Below, piece by piece: positions 17,018 through 25,698 of a stretch of 64,000 nt of DNA. A model generated the notes under the pieces. That model was not told the DNA's origin and did not search any database. It was given only the letters and a program-made list of their open reading frames with translations. The stretch's first letter is position 1. Every line of letters begins with the position of its first letter. This DNA is from Bacillota bacterium. GTDB lineage: Bacteria; Bacillota; Clostridia; Tissierellales; Tissierellaceae. Location: assembly GCA_023388495.1 (NCBI GenBank), contig JAEWGC010000008.1, forward strand, positions 62,001-126,000, given 5' to 3'. The position numbers and the translations under genes were made by a program.

Positions 17018-17905
17018 TTAACTAGCCTTAGCAGAGGATAGTCCAAATAGACTACCTACAATACCTAAAATACAACTTAGGGACATAGTTAAAATAGTTA
17101 ATGATGATATTACCACTTCCTTAGATGGCAATGGAATAAATGGAAGAGACCCTCCCATCTGGCTGTATCCATAATGTATTACAATGGCTCCTAGTGCTGA
17201 AGCCAACACGCCTCCACCTACAGTTAAAAATAATCCTTCTAATAAAAACGGAAAGCCTATGAAACCATCTGGTGCACCTAGTAGCTTTAATGTATTGATC
17301 ATTTCTCTATTGTTATATATACCCTGTCTAATTATATGTGATACTACTACTAATGTAGAAATTCCAACGGCAGTTATTACTAATACTCCTAATACTGTAA
17401 GCATTGTAATAATCTTCTGAAGGCGATCTATTACCTCCTTATTGTCTCTAATATGCTCTATCTCATCTAGTAAGCTTAATGTCTCCAAAATAGAATCTAT
17501 CTTATCAATGTGAATCTTCACCTCAATAAAAGAACTAAATGGATTGTCTCCAAATAACTCTAGTATCCGTGACTCTTTACCTAAAATATCAACCATTCTG
17601 TTATAGGATTCCTTTTCATTTACCAACCTTGTTTCTCTTACTCCATCTATTCTTCCTATACTCTGGATTAAATGATTGATCTCCTCATCTTTGAGTCCTT
17701 CTTCTAGGTAGACATTTATCTCTGCTTCCTTCTGCAAAATTTGAACAACTTCATTGCTTATCCACCAACCGGAGAAGATCATAGAAAGGATAAAAAATAT
17801 TAGTCCTATACTAAAGATGGAAAATATATTTGATAGAAAATCTACACGAAATATAGTATTGGATTCCTTTATGAAGTAACCTAAATTATAGAAAAAGTTC
17901 TTCAT
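17018..17905 (-). CDS. ftsX: Cell-division ABC-type permease FtsX
   Basis: Membrane half of the FtsEX complex, which transmits ATP hydrolysis to extracellular peptidoglycan hydrolases. 295 aa: a cytoplasmic N-terminus, TM1 (about residues 25-50), an extracellular domain of about 110 residues with EINVYLEEGLKDEEI, then three TM helices in the C-terminal half (VLGVLVITAVGISTLVVVS, the LLEGLFLTVGGGV region and the last helix). The layout matches Firmicutes FtsX. The gene abuts ftsE with no gap. Confidence 0.92.
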   Translation of the reverse strand: MKNFFYNLGYFIKESNTIFRVDFLSNIFSIFSIGLIFFILSMIFSGWWISNEVVQILQKEAEINVYLEEGLKDEEINHLIQSIGRIDGVRETRLVNEKESYNRMVDILGKESRILELFGDNPFSSFIEVKIHIDKIDSILETLSLLDEIEHIRDNKEVIDRLQKIITMLTVLGVLVITAVGISTLVVVSHIIRQGIYNNREMINTLKLLGAPDGFIGFPFLLEGLFLTVGGGVLASALGAIVIHYGYSQMGGSLPFIPLPSKEVVISSLTILTMSLSCILGIVGSLFGLSSAKAS

Positions 17906-18580
17906 TTAAGCTTCACCCCTACTTTCTAATCTAAAACTTCCCTTATGGACCTTAATAAACTTACCTTCTGTCAAATCATCTATTAGATGAGTAGCATGAG
18001 TCGTTATAATTACAGATGTATCTTTATCCTTAAAGGAAGTCAAAAGATTCAATATATTGAGTGCATTATCTATATCAAGATTTCCTGTTGGTTCATCAGC
18101 AAGTATTATTCGCGGTTTCCTAGCTACAGCCCTTGCTATAGCTACTCTTTGAGTTTCACCCCAAGATAAATGCTCCACTAAAGCTCCTCTCTTATGCTCA
18201 AGACCTACCCTGATTAATGCATTATTTGCTTCGTCTTTTATCAGTTTATGGGGAATACTTAAAAATCTCATTCCCATCATAACATTTTCAAGTGCTGTCC
18301 TACCTTTTATTAACTTAAATTCTTGAAATATTGGTCCCATATCTCTTCTAAGTTTTCTAATATTTGATGACTGATTTTTACTTATAGGAAGACCTAGGAC
18401 CTTTAGTTCTCCTGTTGTAGGATATTCCATTCCCATTAAAAGCTTCAAAAAACTAGTTTTTCCAGATCCACTAGGTCCTGTAATATATACAATATCCCCC
18501 GGGTTAATCTGTAGATTTACATCCTTTAATCCCAATGTGCCATCACCATATATTAAAGAAACATTCCTTGCCTCAATCAT
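17906..18580 (-). CDS. ftsE: Cell-division ATP-binding protein FtsE, deviant signature motif
   Basis: ATPase of FtsEX, 224 aa. Walker A is GPSGSGKTSFLKLL, Walker B is RIILADEPTGNLD, and the H-loop is in IITTHATHLI. The ABC signature reads LSWGETQRVAIARA in place of the usual LSGGEQQRVAIARA, so the first Gly after Ser is Trp and Gln is Thr. The signature serine and second glycine remain, so activity is possible but kinetics may differ. Operon order on the minus strand is coiled-coil protein, ftsE, ftsX, with gaps of 16 and 0 bp. Confidence 0.9.
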   Translation of the reverse strand: MIEARNVSLIYGDGTLGLKDVNLQINPGDIVYITGPSGSGKTSFLKLLMGMEYPTTGELKVLGLPISKNQSSNIRKLRRDMGPIFQEFKLIKGRTALENVMMGMRFLSIPHKLIKDEANNALIRVGLEHKRGALVEHLSWGETQRVAIARAVARKPRIILADEPTGNLDIDNALNILNLLTSFKDKDTSVIITTHATHLIDDLTEGKFIKVHKGSFRLESRGEA

Positions 18581-18596
18581 AAATTCTCCCCCAGTC

Positions 18597-19712
18597 TTAG
18601 AAAAACTTTATAGTTACTAATAGTTCTATATATCCATCCATTATCTCCACAGATTTTAAGACATTTTTACCTATTAATGGTTCAAGATTTAAAATGAAAT
18701 ATCCTTCTTGAAACAAATCCTCTATTGTCCCCTTTTCTAATGGCATATCGTAAAAGCTACCCTTTTCTGCTTCAAATTTTAAAACTTGATCCTCTACAAT
18801 AACAAATTGGCCTTCAAGAGTTAGATTTTCCTCTGGTGATTTCATCTCCATTTTTCCAGAAGAGAATTTAATTTCCATCTGGGGAAGTGCCTTATTAGAT
18901 GCAATTATCTCATTAAATGTTTTCTCTTCAATAATTCCCTTTACTCCTCTTAATGTAAAGGTTTCCTTTACTGCATCCTGGGGAAAATTACCTTCTTGGA
19001 TCATCTTAGCAAACTCCTTTGTAAAGCTTGAGAATATTTCTTTTAGTTCCTTCATTATCATAGAAATATATTCTAAACGTTGTAGATATATTTCCTTATC
19101 TTCTGCAAGGGAATCTAAGTATGCCTCCTGTTCTTTAACTAGCTCTTGCTTCTTGGTTAAACTTTCTTCTAAGGCTTTATGTTTATCTTCCAGATTCTTA
19201 AATTTCTTATCTAGATTAGACTTCTCCTCTATTAATTTTTCCTTTGATTCCTCTATTTTATCTAATAATTCTCCTGTATTTCTAGTTAAATCTCTAATTA
19301 TATTTATCCTTCTAATAAGGTCCGTTAGATTATTTGAATTTAATATTATATCTAAAAAAGATGCTGGTCCCATTCTTTGATAGCTCTTTAGGATGGTTCC
19401 CAAGGCATTTAGATTTTTTTCATAGTTAGTTTCTTCTTTTTCTATCTTCTTCTCTAAACTCTCTATATCTAAGCTCATTACATCTATTTCTTCTTTTATT
19501 CTTTCGTTTTCTCTTTCCATCTCTTCTATTTCCTGAGTTTGAATGAAAAGCTCCTTTAAAATTTCCTTTTCTTCCCCTGAAATATTGGTTAGTTTTTCTT
19601 GAATTTCTGAAATACTATTATCCTTTTCTGCCGACAAAGTTGAAGATGTAAATATTAATACAATAACTATTAATAAAGACAATGAAATAAATATATTTTT
19701 CCTCAATCCCAT
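18597..19712 (-). CDS. Secreted coiled-coil protein of the FtsEX operon (PcsB/EnvC-like N-terminus, no hydrolase domain)
   Basis: 371 aa: signal peptide or anchor (residues about 5-28, FISLSLLIVIVLIFTSSTLS), then a long heptad-rich coiled coil broken by a short hinge (residues about 35-225; hinge near LKSYQRMGPASFLDIILNSN, the segment typical of PcsB/CwlO/EnvC hairpins). The last 130 residues are beta-rich and show no NlpC/P60, CHAP or M23 catalytic motif. In other bacteria FtsX binds such a hairpin to switch on a peptidoglycan hydrolase, so here it may be an activator or adaptor, not an enzyme. The ATG abuts the AAGGGGG site; a TTG two codons later (19706) is better spaced and may be the true start. 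Confidence 0.7.
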   Translation of the reverse strand: MGLRKNIFISLSLLIVIVLIFTSSTLSAEKDNSISEIQEKLTNISGEEKEILKELFIQTQEIEEMERENERIKEEIDVMSLDIESLEKKIEKEETNYEKNLNALGTILKSYQRMGPASFLDIILNSNNLTDLIRRINIIRDLTRNTGELLDKIEESKEKLIEEKSNLDKKFKNLEDKHKALEESLTKKQELVKEQEAYLDSLAEDKEIYLQRLEYISMIMKELKEIFSSFTKEFAKMIQEGNFPQDAVKETFTLRGVKGIIEEKTFNEIIASNKALPQMEIKFSSGKMEMKSPEENLTLEGQFVIVEDQVLKFEAEKGSFYDMPLEKGTIEDLFQEGYFILNLEPLIGKNVLKSVEIMDGYIELLVTIKFF

Positions 19713-19754
19713 CCCCCTTAGGTTTTCAGACTTTGAGTCAATTATATCATCATT

Positions 19755-19796
19755 AAAAAAAGAGTTAAAGAACTATTACTCTTTAACTCTTTTTTT
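19755..19796. terminator. Bidirectional intrinsic terminator
   Basis: Perfect 16-bp stem AAAAAAAGAGTTAAAG with CTTTAACTCTTTTTTT, behind the PsiE-like gene on the minus strand. Confidence 0.88.
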
Positions 19797-19815
19797 GTCA
19801 TAGTTTAAGGTTCTA

Positions 19816-20229
19816 TTACAAAGATCTCTTTACACCCTGTGTATGCAAATATTTATCCACTGCAAATATTATGGCTAAAGAAATTACACCTAAAAGTATA
19901 TCTATACTATTTGAGCTACTGATTAACATCTTTCTTGCAATTGCATACAGTATTACCTCTAAAACATTTCCAGCTGTATGTCCTATTAACATGAGAGCTA
20001 ACTCTAGACCTACTACCAATAATAATATATGAGATAATAACCCTTGAAGTACCTCATAGGAAGAGGTTGCCTCTGTTACAAAAACCTTATATATAAGAAC
20101 AACTATATCCTTAGCACTCACCATTACCGTAGCTATGATAAAAATTGCCATTATAACTTCTATCCAGAGGATAAAATGTCTCATCCTTTTTTCTATCTTT
20201 TTTAAAATTCCAGTAGATTCTTCGTGCAT
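19816..20229 (-). CDS. PsiE-like membrane protein
   Basis: 137 aa with four hydrophobic segments (about residues 20-42, 62-82, 87-101, 110-126). The motif LLLVVGLELALMLIGHT followed by a conserved ...EVILYAIARKML... matches the phosphate-starvation-inducible PsiE family, whose molecular function is not established. Good GGGGGGA ribosome site before ATG. It stands alone, with a terminator on its 3' side. I judge the family fit as likely, the role as unknown. Confidence 0.65.
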   Translation of the reverse strand: MHEESTGILKKIEKRMRHFILWIEVIMAIFIIATVMVSAKDIVVLIYKVFVTEATSSYEVLQGLLSHILLLVVGLELALMLIGHTAGNVLEVILYAIARKMLISSSNSIDILLGVISLAIIFAVDKYLHTQGVKRSL

Positions 20230-20501
20230 AAAATCCCCCCTTAACTTTTGTTAAAGTAAAGTTTAGTGTTGTTTAGTTATTATTATATCAATATCTACAG
20301 TTAATTATAGTATGGCTTACTTTGAAAATAATAGCAATAGATTCTTAGCCAAAAAAATATAAGGTAATCTGCGATATAATACAACTTAAAAATTTACTGA
20401 AAATTTATATGGAACAAAAGTCTTATGTCATGTTATAATATAATATCTTTTGTTATAAAATTTACAATTTATAGTTCATTTATTTTAAACTGGAGGTACG
20501 G

Positions 20502-21767
20502 ATGAAAAGACAACAATACTATCTATCTAATCAGCAACTTAATCTTATTTTATTATCCTTTATTCCTTGTTTATTAATTGTCTTAGGGTTTTTAATTGAT
20601 ACCCCTGAAACAATCTTTAAAGGCCTATTTGATATAATCATAGCTCCTGATTTACTACTTACGGATTATCTAGCTGTTGGAGGCATAGGGGCTACCTTTT
20701 TAAATATTGGTCTTTTAGGTTTACTATGTATTTTCATGGTATACTTTTTAAAAGTTCCATTAACAGGACCTCTAATTGCAGCAATTTTGACTGTAATAGG
20801 CTTTGGTTTTATTGGGAAAAATATCGGAAATATATGGCCAATCCTAATTGGAGGATTACTATATTGTAAGCATAAAAAAATAGAATTTAAAACCATTTTA
20901 GCACCTATCCTTTTTGCAACCACACTAGCTCCTGCAGTTAGTGAGATAGCATTCGGTCTTGATTTAAGTTATTTAATTAGCATTCCCTTAGGTATCACAA
21001 CTGGTATCTTGATTGGATTCATAATTATACCTATTTCTCTTCAATTAGTACATTTTCACGGAGGTTACAATTTATATAATATAGGTTTCACTGGTGGTAT
21101 TATAGGAACATTAATTACTTCTTTAATTGAAGGATTTGGATTTACTATAGAAACCCAATCTAATCTTTCTACTGAGTATAGTATGTTTATGAAGATTTTA
21201 TTAATTATCATATCTGCCTTCTATTTAATTATAGGGTATATAATGAATAATCGTAGTTTTAAGGGTTATTCCAGTGTCTTAAAAACCAGTGGCCACTCAT
21301 TAAGTAATTTTATTGATCGTTTTGGCTTTGGACTGGCGTATATAAATATTGGAATAATGGGACTTGTAAGTATTCTCTATGTTATATTAGTAAAAGGCAC
21401 ATTTAATGGACCTATAGTTGCTGGAATAATAACCGTTATTGCCTTTGCTCCTTTTGGAAAAAATCCTAAGAACTCAATACCAATTTTTATTGGTGTATAT
21501 CTGGCAGCTACAATGAAGATCTTTGATGTTTCTTCAACAGGTGTCATCATGGCTGCATTATTTGGTACAGCATTAGCACCTATTGCAGGATCTTATGGAT
21601 ATATGGCTGGTATATTTGCTGGATTCCTTCATGTTTCTGTTGTAGCCAATGTAATAAAAATACATGATGGATTAAATCTCTATAATAATGGATTTTCTTG
21701 CGGAATAGTAGCAGGTGTTATGGCACCAATTTTACAGTCATTTTTTAAAAAGAAAGAAGAAGTCTAA
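20502..21767 (+). CDS. DUF1576 membrane protein with internal duplication
   Basis: 421-aa polytopic membrane protein of the DUF1576 family, function unknown. It consists of two homologous halves: NIGLLGLLCIFMVYFLKVPL then GPLIAAILTVIGFGFIGKN in the first, and NIGIMGLVSILYVILVKGTF then GPIVAGIITVIAFAPFGKN in the second, pointing to an inverted- or tandem-repeat transporter-like fold. Each half has a further glycine-rich region with a histidine (VHFHGGYNLYNIGFTGG; IKIHDGLNLYNNGFSCG). The ATG has GGAGGT 6 bases upstream. It is monocistronic with its own terminator. Confidence 0.75.
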   Translation: MKRQQYYLSNQQLNLILLSFIPCLLIVLGFLIDTPETIFKGLFDIIIAPDLLLTDYLAVGGIGATFLNIGLLGLLCIFMVYFLKVPLTGPLIAAILTVIGFGFIGKNIGNIWPILIGGLLYCKHKKIEFKTILAPILFATTLAPAVSEIAFGLDLSYLISIPLGITTGILIGFIIIPISLQLVHFHGGYNLYNIGFTGGIIGTLITSLIEGFGFTIETQSNLSTEYSMFMKILLIIISAFYLIIGYIMNNRSFKGYSSVLKTSGHSLSNFIDRFGFGLAYINIGIMGLVSILYVILVKGTFNGPIVAGIITVIAFAPFGKNPKNSIPIFIGVYLAATMKIFDVSSTGVIMAALFGTALAPIAGSYGYMAGIFAGFLHVSVVANVIKIHDGLNLYNNGFSCGIVAGVMAPILQSFFKKKEEV

Positions 21768-21800
21768 TAAAAGGAAAAAAGTAGAATTTTCATATTCGTT

Positions 21801-21841
21801 ATAAAACAAGCTAAATGTTCTAAACATTTAGCTTGTTTTAT
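21801..21841. terminator. Bidirectional intrinsic terminator
   Basis: Perfect 19-bp stem (ATAAAACAAGCTAAATGTT and its complement), three-base loop, between convergent DUF1576 and nrdJ. Confidence 0.9.
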
Positions 21842-21849
21842 CTTAATAA

Positions 21850-23982
21850 TTAAAATGAGCATGGACTATAGCCGCAATCTTGACATTCTGCACATCCACC
21901 GCTATGAATCATAGTACCTCCGCAAATTGGGCAATTATCAGGATCTTCTTTTATTTGTTCAGCTGCTAATTTATTTAATTCATTTTTAAGTTCGTCTATT
22001 TTATCTAATCTACTTTCCTTTGGCTTATCAGTAATAAGGATTCCCGATCTTGCACAGCCATCACGATAAATAGTAATTCCCTTTAATCCTCTTTCCCAAG
22101 CGTATATATAAAGATCTTCAACTTCTTCCACTGTGAATTCATTAGGTACATTTACTGTAGATGAAATACTTGCGTCAATATATTGTTGCCATGCTGCTTG
22201 AACATCAATTCTATCCTTATAGTTTAGATTTGAAGTTGTAATAAAGAACTCAGGTAAATTCTCTTCAGAAACTATATTGTTTTTATCCATATATTCTTTA
22301 ACTATCGGTGTAAATACCTTATAATATGTGTCAATATGATGAAGTGATTCTGATTTCCTAGTATAGGATACTTGGAATATAGGCTCTACTCCATTGCTAC
22401 ATCCTATTAAGGTTGAAATACTACCTGTAGGAGGTATAGTCAATAATTGGCTGTTTCTCAGTCCGTATTCATTAATTAATTCTAATACATCAGGAGCTGC
22501 ATTCTCTAAAAGGAAAGGTGATTTGAATATTGCCTCCTTTTTATATCTTGGGAATGTACCATATTCCTTAGCCAATAGAGCAGATTGCCTTAAAGCTTCA
22601 TTAATCATGGTGTGACCTACCTTATGAATTAAAGCAATAGAATCTTGGCTTCCATATTTTATTCCCATTTTAATAAACATATCTGCTAACCCCATAATAC
22701 CAAGGCCAATTTGTCTTAGCTCCCTAGACATTTCTCTCTGCTGTTCCAATGGATGTAATTCCATATTTTCATCTAGAACTTCATTTAAATAAATAACTCC
22801 ATCTCTTACCATTTGACCAAATCTCTCATATTCAAAATATGCATATTTTGTAAATGGATTTTTTACAAACTCAGATAAATTAATAGATGATAGATTACAG
22901 CTACCAAAGGCAGGAAGAGTTTCTTCTGCACATGGATTAACGCCAGCAAATTCAAAATCCTCATCTTCGCTCATTAAATGCCAAGAATTAATCTTGTTTT
23001 GGAACAATATACCTGGTTCTGCCATGTTCCAGTTGTTTCTAGCTAATTTATTAAATAATTGTCTTGCGTTAACCTTTTTACTGATTTCTTCTCCTGTTGC
23101 TTCAACCTTAAAATATAAGAGATATTCCTCATTATTTTTTACTGCATTCATAAACTCATCATCTATATTAACAGATATATTTGCATAATTTACCTTAGAT
23201 AAATCATTTTTTACATCAATAAAGTCCTCTATATCAGGATGATTACAATCCATATTAAGCATCAAGGCTCCACGTCTTCCTCTCATACCAATTAACCCAG
23301 TAACCATGGAGAATAAATCCATAAAGGAAACAGCACCCGTTGTAGTATTTGCAGCATTGTTTACCTTAGCTCCCTTTGGTCTCAATTTGGAAATAGTAAG
23401 CCCTACTCCGCCACCATAGGAGTAAGTTCTTGCTAGGTATTTTGCAGTATCGAATATGGATTCGATATTATCTTCAACTTTTGGCATTACATAGCAATTT
23501 GATAGGGTAATCTTTCTACCAAACTTATCTAACCCTCTTCCTGCTAAAATACGTCCTGCTGGCATGAATTTCTTATCCTTTATTGCCTTTTTTATAGCAT
23601 TATTTCCTCCGCTAACTCTAGTTAGAAATCCGTCAAAAGATTCATTTTCAAAACGATATTTTTTTTCGTATATATCTCTTTGAAGGTCTGACATTACCCA
23701 GCCTTGCTCCCTTAGCTTAGCTCTTTCTTCTCTATAAATAATATATAGTTTCGCCACATCGGGACGTGATTTCATAAGCTCTACTTCTACAAAATCTTGG
23801 ATTTTTTCTATATTTACTACTTCTAACTTACTAAAATCTATAAAAGCCTTCTTGGCAATTTCCTGAGCAAGACCTTCATCAATACCTAAATCCGTTTCTC
23901 CCATTGCTTTCTTTATAGCATTTACAATTTTATCTTCTTCAAATACAACTATATTTCCATTACGCTTTTCCACATGTAACAT
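21850..23982 (-). CDS. nrdJ: Adenosylcobalamin-dependent ribonucleoside-diphosphate reductase (class II)
   Basis: Makes deoxyribonucleotides with B12, independent of oxygen. 710 aa: N-terminal ATP-cone (residues about 3-95), then the ten-stranded reductase barrel. Active-site cysteines are visible in LSNCYVMP (first of the redox pair), NPCAEETL (thiyl-radical Cys) and GSCNLSSIN (second of the pair). The phosphate-binding IPPTGSISTLIGCSNGVEP is typical of class II. The C-terminus is cysteine-rich (CPICGGTMIHSGGC, ending CGYSPCSF), combining a zinc-ribbon-like part with the cysteine tail that re-reduces the site. No cobalamin riboswitch was seen upstream. Confidence 0.93.
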   Translation of the reverse strand: MLHVEKRNGNIVVFEEDKIVNAIKKAMGETDLGIDEGLAQEIAKKAFIDFSKLEVVNIEKIQDFVEVELMKSRPDVAKLYIIYREERAKLREQGWVMSDLQRDIYEKKYRFENESFDGFLTRVSGGNNAIKKAIKDKKFMPAGRILAGRGLDKFGRKITLSNCYVMPKVEDNIESIFDTAKYLARTYSYGGGVGLTISKLRPKGAKVNNAANTTTGAVSFMDLFSMVTGLIGMRGRRGALMLNMDCNHPDIEDFIDVKNDLSKVNYANISVNIDDEFMNAVKNNEEYLLYFKVEATGEEISKKVNARQLFNKLARNNWNMAEPGILFQNKINSWHLMSEDEDFEFAGVNPCAEETLPAFGSCNLSSINLSEFVKNPFTKYAYFEYERFGQMVRDGVIYLNEVLDENMELHPLEQQREMSRELRQIGLGIMGLADMFIKMGIKYGSQDSIALIHKVGHTMINEALRQSALLAKEYGTFPRYKKEAIFKSPFLLENAAPDVLELINEYGLRNSQLLTIPPTGSISTLIGCSNGVEPIFQVSYTRKSESLHHIDTYYKVFTPIVKEYMDKNNIVSEENLPEFFITTSNLNYKDRIDVQAAWQQYIDASISSTVNVPNEFTVEEVEDLYIYAWERGLKGITIYRDGCARSGILITDKPKESRLDKIDELKNELNKLAAEQIKEDPDNCPICGGTMIHSGGCAECQDCGYSPCSF

Positions 23983-24175
23983 AATACTCCCCCTTTTTTA
24001 TAACGAATAACTAATAGTGAAAAGTGAATAGATAAAAGATCTTAAAATCTGACCTAAAACTATTCACTATTCACTCTTTTAAAATCGACTATATATAGTA
24101 TGTGTATACTCACCGCCTACTACATATACCCAATTTATCAAATATTAATATAGAAATCAAGAATATTATATTATC

Positions 24176-25642
24176 TTAATATAACATTTGAATTAAAGGG
24201 GATAATATACCTAGGATTGCACCTAAAATAGCACCTAGCCAAGTGATAGCCTTTAACTCCTTATTGGCAATATCTAAAATTAATTCTTCAGCAAAGTCTA
24301 CGCTAAAGCTATTAACCTTATCCTCCACAATCTTTGATATATCAAACAACTCAATAATATGAGGCAATTCATGTATTGCAAACTTCTCAAATATATTCCT
24401 ACCTAGACTATAGATATTTTCAAGAATATCTTCGTCTATTTTTTCTGCAATGGCCAAAATAGGCTTATCTAAAAATTCATTTATTATATCTAATGTGAAT
24501 CTAGATATATCTTCTTCCAATTCAATTGAATTCAGTATACCATCAATATTTGTATTTAAGTAATTTATTATGTTTTTCTTATTCTCTACTTCAGAATCCC
24601 TTAGCTTATCTTCTATAAACTTTGTTAATAAACTATAATTTTCTTCATTAGAAATATACTTAATTAGCCTATCTGAAATTTTTTCTAAGTTTTCTTCTCC
24701 AATATCCTCTGTGAGTTTTGATACTATTTCTGAAGTCTTAGATTCTAATAGCTTATCTATGGAAGATTTAACTATGGTAACAATATTCCTATTAGCATCT
24801 TCACTATCAATGTATTTTTCTATCATATGAAATACCTTTTCAGCTATTATATCTGGACTTATAAAGGCCATAATCATTTTAGGTATGTTTTGGAAGGCAA
24901 TCTCTGAAATAGAATCCTTAAGTTTTTTCTGTATAATAGGATCTTTAAAGCTCTCTTTTATGGCATTTCCTATGTGTTCTCCATTTTCTTCAATATATTT
25001 TTTTATAGATTCCAATATATCCTCTGGAATCAATTCTAATAATTTTCTTTCATCCTGGGAGAATTCATTTATTTTTAACTTTATTTGACCTGCTAATCCA
25101 TCTCTCAACTCTTTTGAATTTGATAATTGGAGTATAAATCCCTTGAGCTTTTTATCTACTAATCCATAAATACTTTCTGTATCTAAGTCATTTACCTTAT
25201 CTTCAATGGACTTAGATATTAAGGATATAAACTTCTCTCCCCTAATTTGCGAAATAATTATATTGATTAATTTTCCTTCTACTTTCTTTATAATCTTATC
25301 ATAATCTTCACCTAAAAAGTTGGTTAGAATTTCTTTTATTGATTGTTGATTTTCTTTTAATTTATTTATCTTACTTTCAAGCCAAGATTTAATCTCCTTA
25401 TCTGTTCCTTTATTAGATAAGGATTCAACTATAGTTTCAGGAGATAATAGATAAACTCCTACTGTTTCTCCTATACTTTTAGCTATTCTTTCTCTCTCCT
25501 TTGGTATAAGCCCAGGAGTAAAAGGAATTTTTATTCCCATAATTCTTTTCTCATAATGGGGCCTAAAGAGCATCTTTATAGCAAGCCAATTTGTAAAATA
25601 TCCTATAATTGCTCCAACAAAAACTGGTACTAAGATCTTCAT
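24176..25642 (-). CDS. DUF445 family membrane-anchored protein (YheB-like)
   Basis: 488 aa. The N-terminal hydrophobic hairpin VGAIIGYFTNWLAIKMLFRP and TPGLIPKERERIAKSIGE are the DUF445 signature. The middle 350 residues are charged, helical and repetitive, and a C-terminal hydrophobic segment (ITWLGAILGAILGILSPLIQ) closes the protein, so both ends are probably membrane-bound with a helical domain between. Biological role unknown; the family is found in sporulating Firmicutes. The upstream 190 bp to nrdJ hold only an imperfect dyad of AGTGAATAG units (about 24013-24079) of unknown meaning. Confidence 0.8.
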   Translation of the reverse strand: MKILVPVFVGAIIGYFTNWLAIKMLFRPHYEKRIMGIKIPFTPGLIPKERERIAKSIGETVGVYLLSPETIVESLSNKGTDKEIKSWLESKINKLKENQQSIKEILTNFLGEDYDKIIKKVEGKLINIIISQIRGEKFISLISKSIEDKVNDLDTESIYGLVDKKLKGFILQLSNSKELRDGLAGQIKLKINEFSQDERKLLELIPEDILESIKKYIEENGEHIGNAIKESFKDPIIQKKLKDSISEIAFQNIPKMIMAFISPDIIAEKVFHMIEKYIDSEDANRNIVTIVKSSIDKLLESKTSEIVSKLTEDIGEENLEKISDRLIKYISNEENYSLLTKFIEDKLRDSEVENKKNIINYLNTNIDGILNSIELEEDISRFTLDIINEFLDKPILAIAEKIDEDILENIYSLGRNIFEKFAIHELPHIIELFDISKIVEDKVNSFSVDFAEELILDIANKELKAITWLGAILGAILGILSPLIQMLY

Positions 25643-25667
25643 ATTTTTCTCCTTTCAGAAGTAGTAA

Positions 25668-25689
25668 GGACGGTTAAAATAAACCGTCC
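25668..25689 (-). terminator. Hairpin after htpG
   Basis: GGACGGTT pairs with AACCGTCC between the htpG stop and the DUF445 start. The T run is weak, so it may be a partial terminator allowing some read-through. Confidence 0.5.
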
Positions 25690-25698
25690 CATTTTATC

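Noticed and set aside
24000..24100. AGTGAATAG dyad upstream of nrdJ as a cobalamin riboswitch or NrdR box
   Set aside because: It lacks the B12-box and has no match to the NrdR consensus; it is also too far from a clear promoter.
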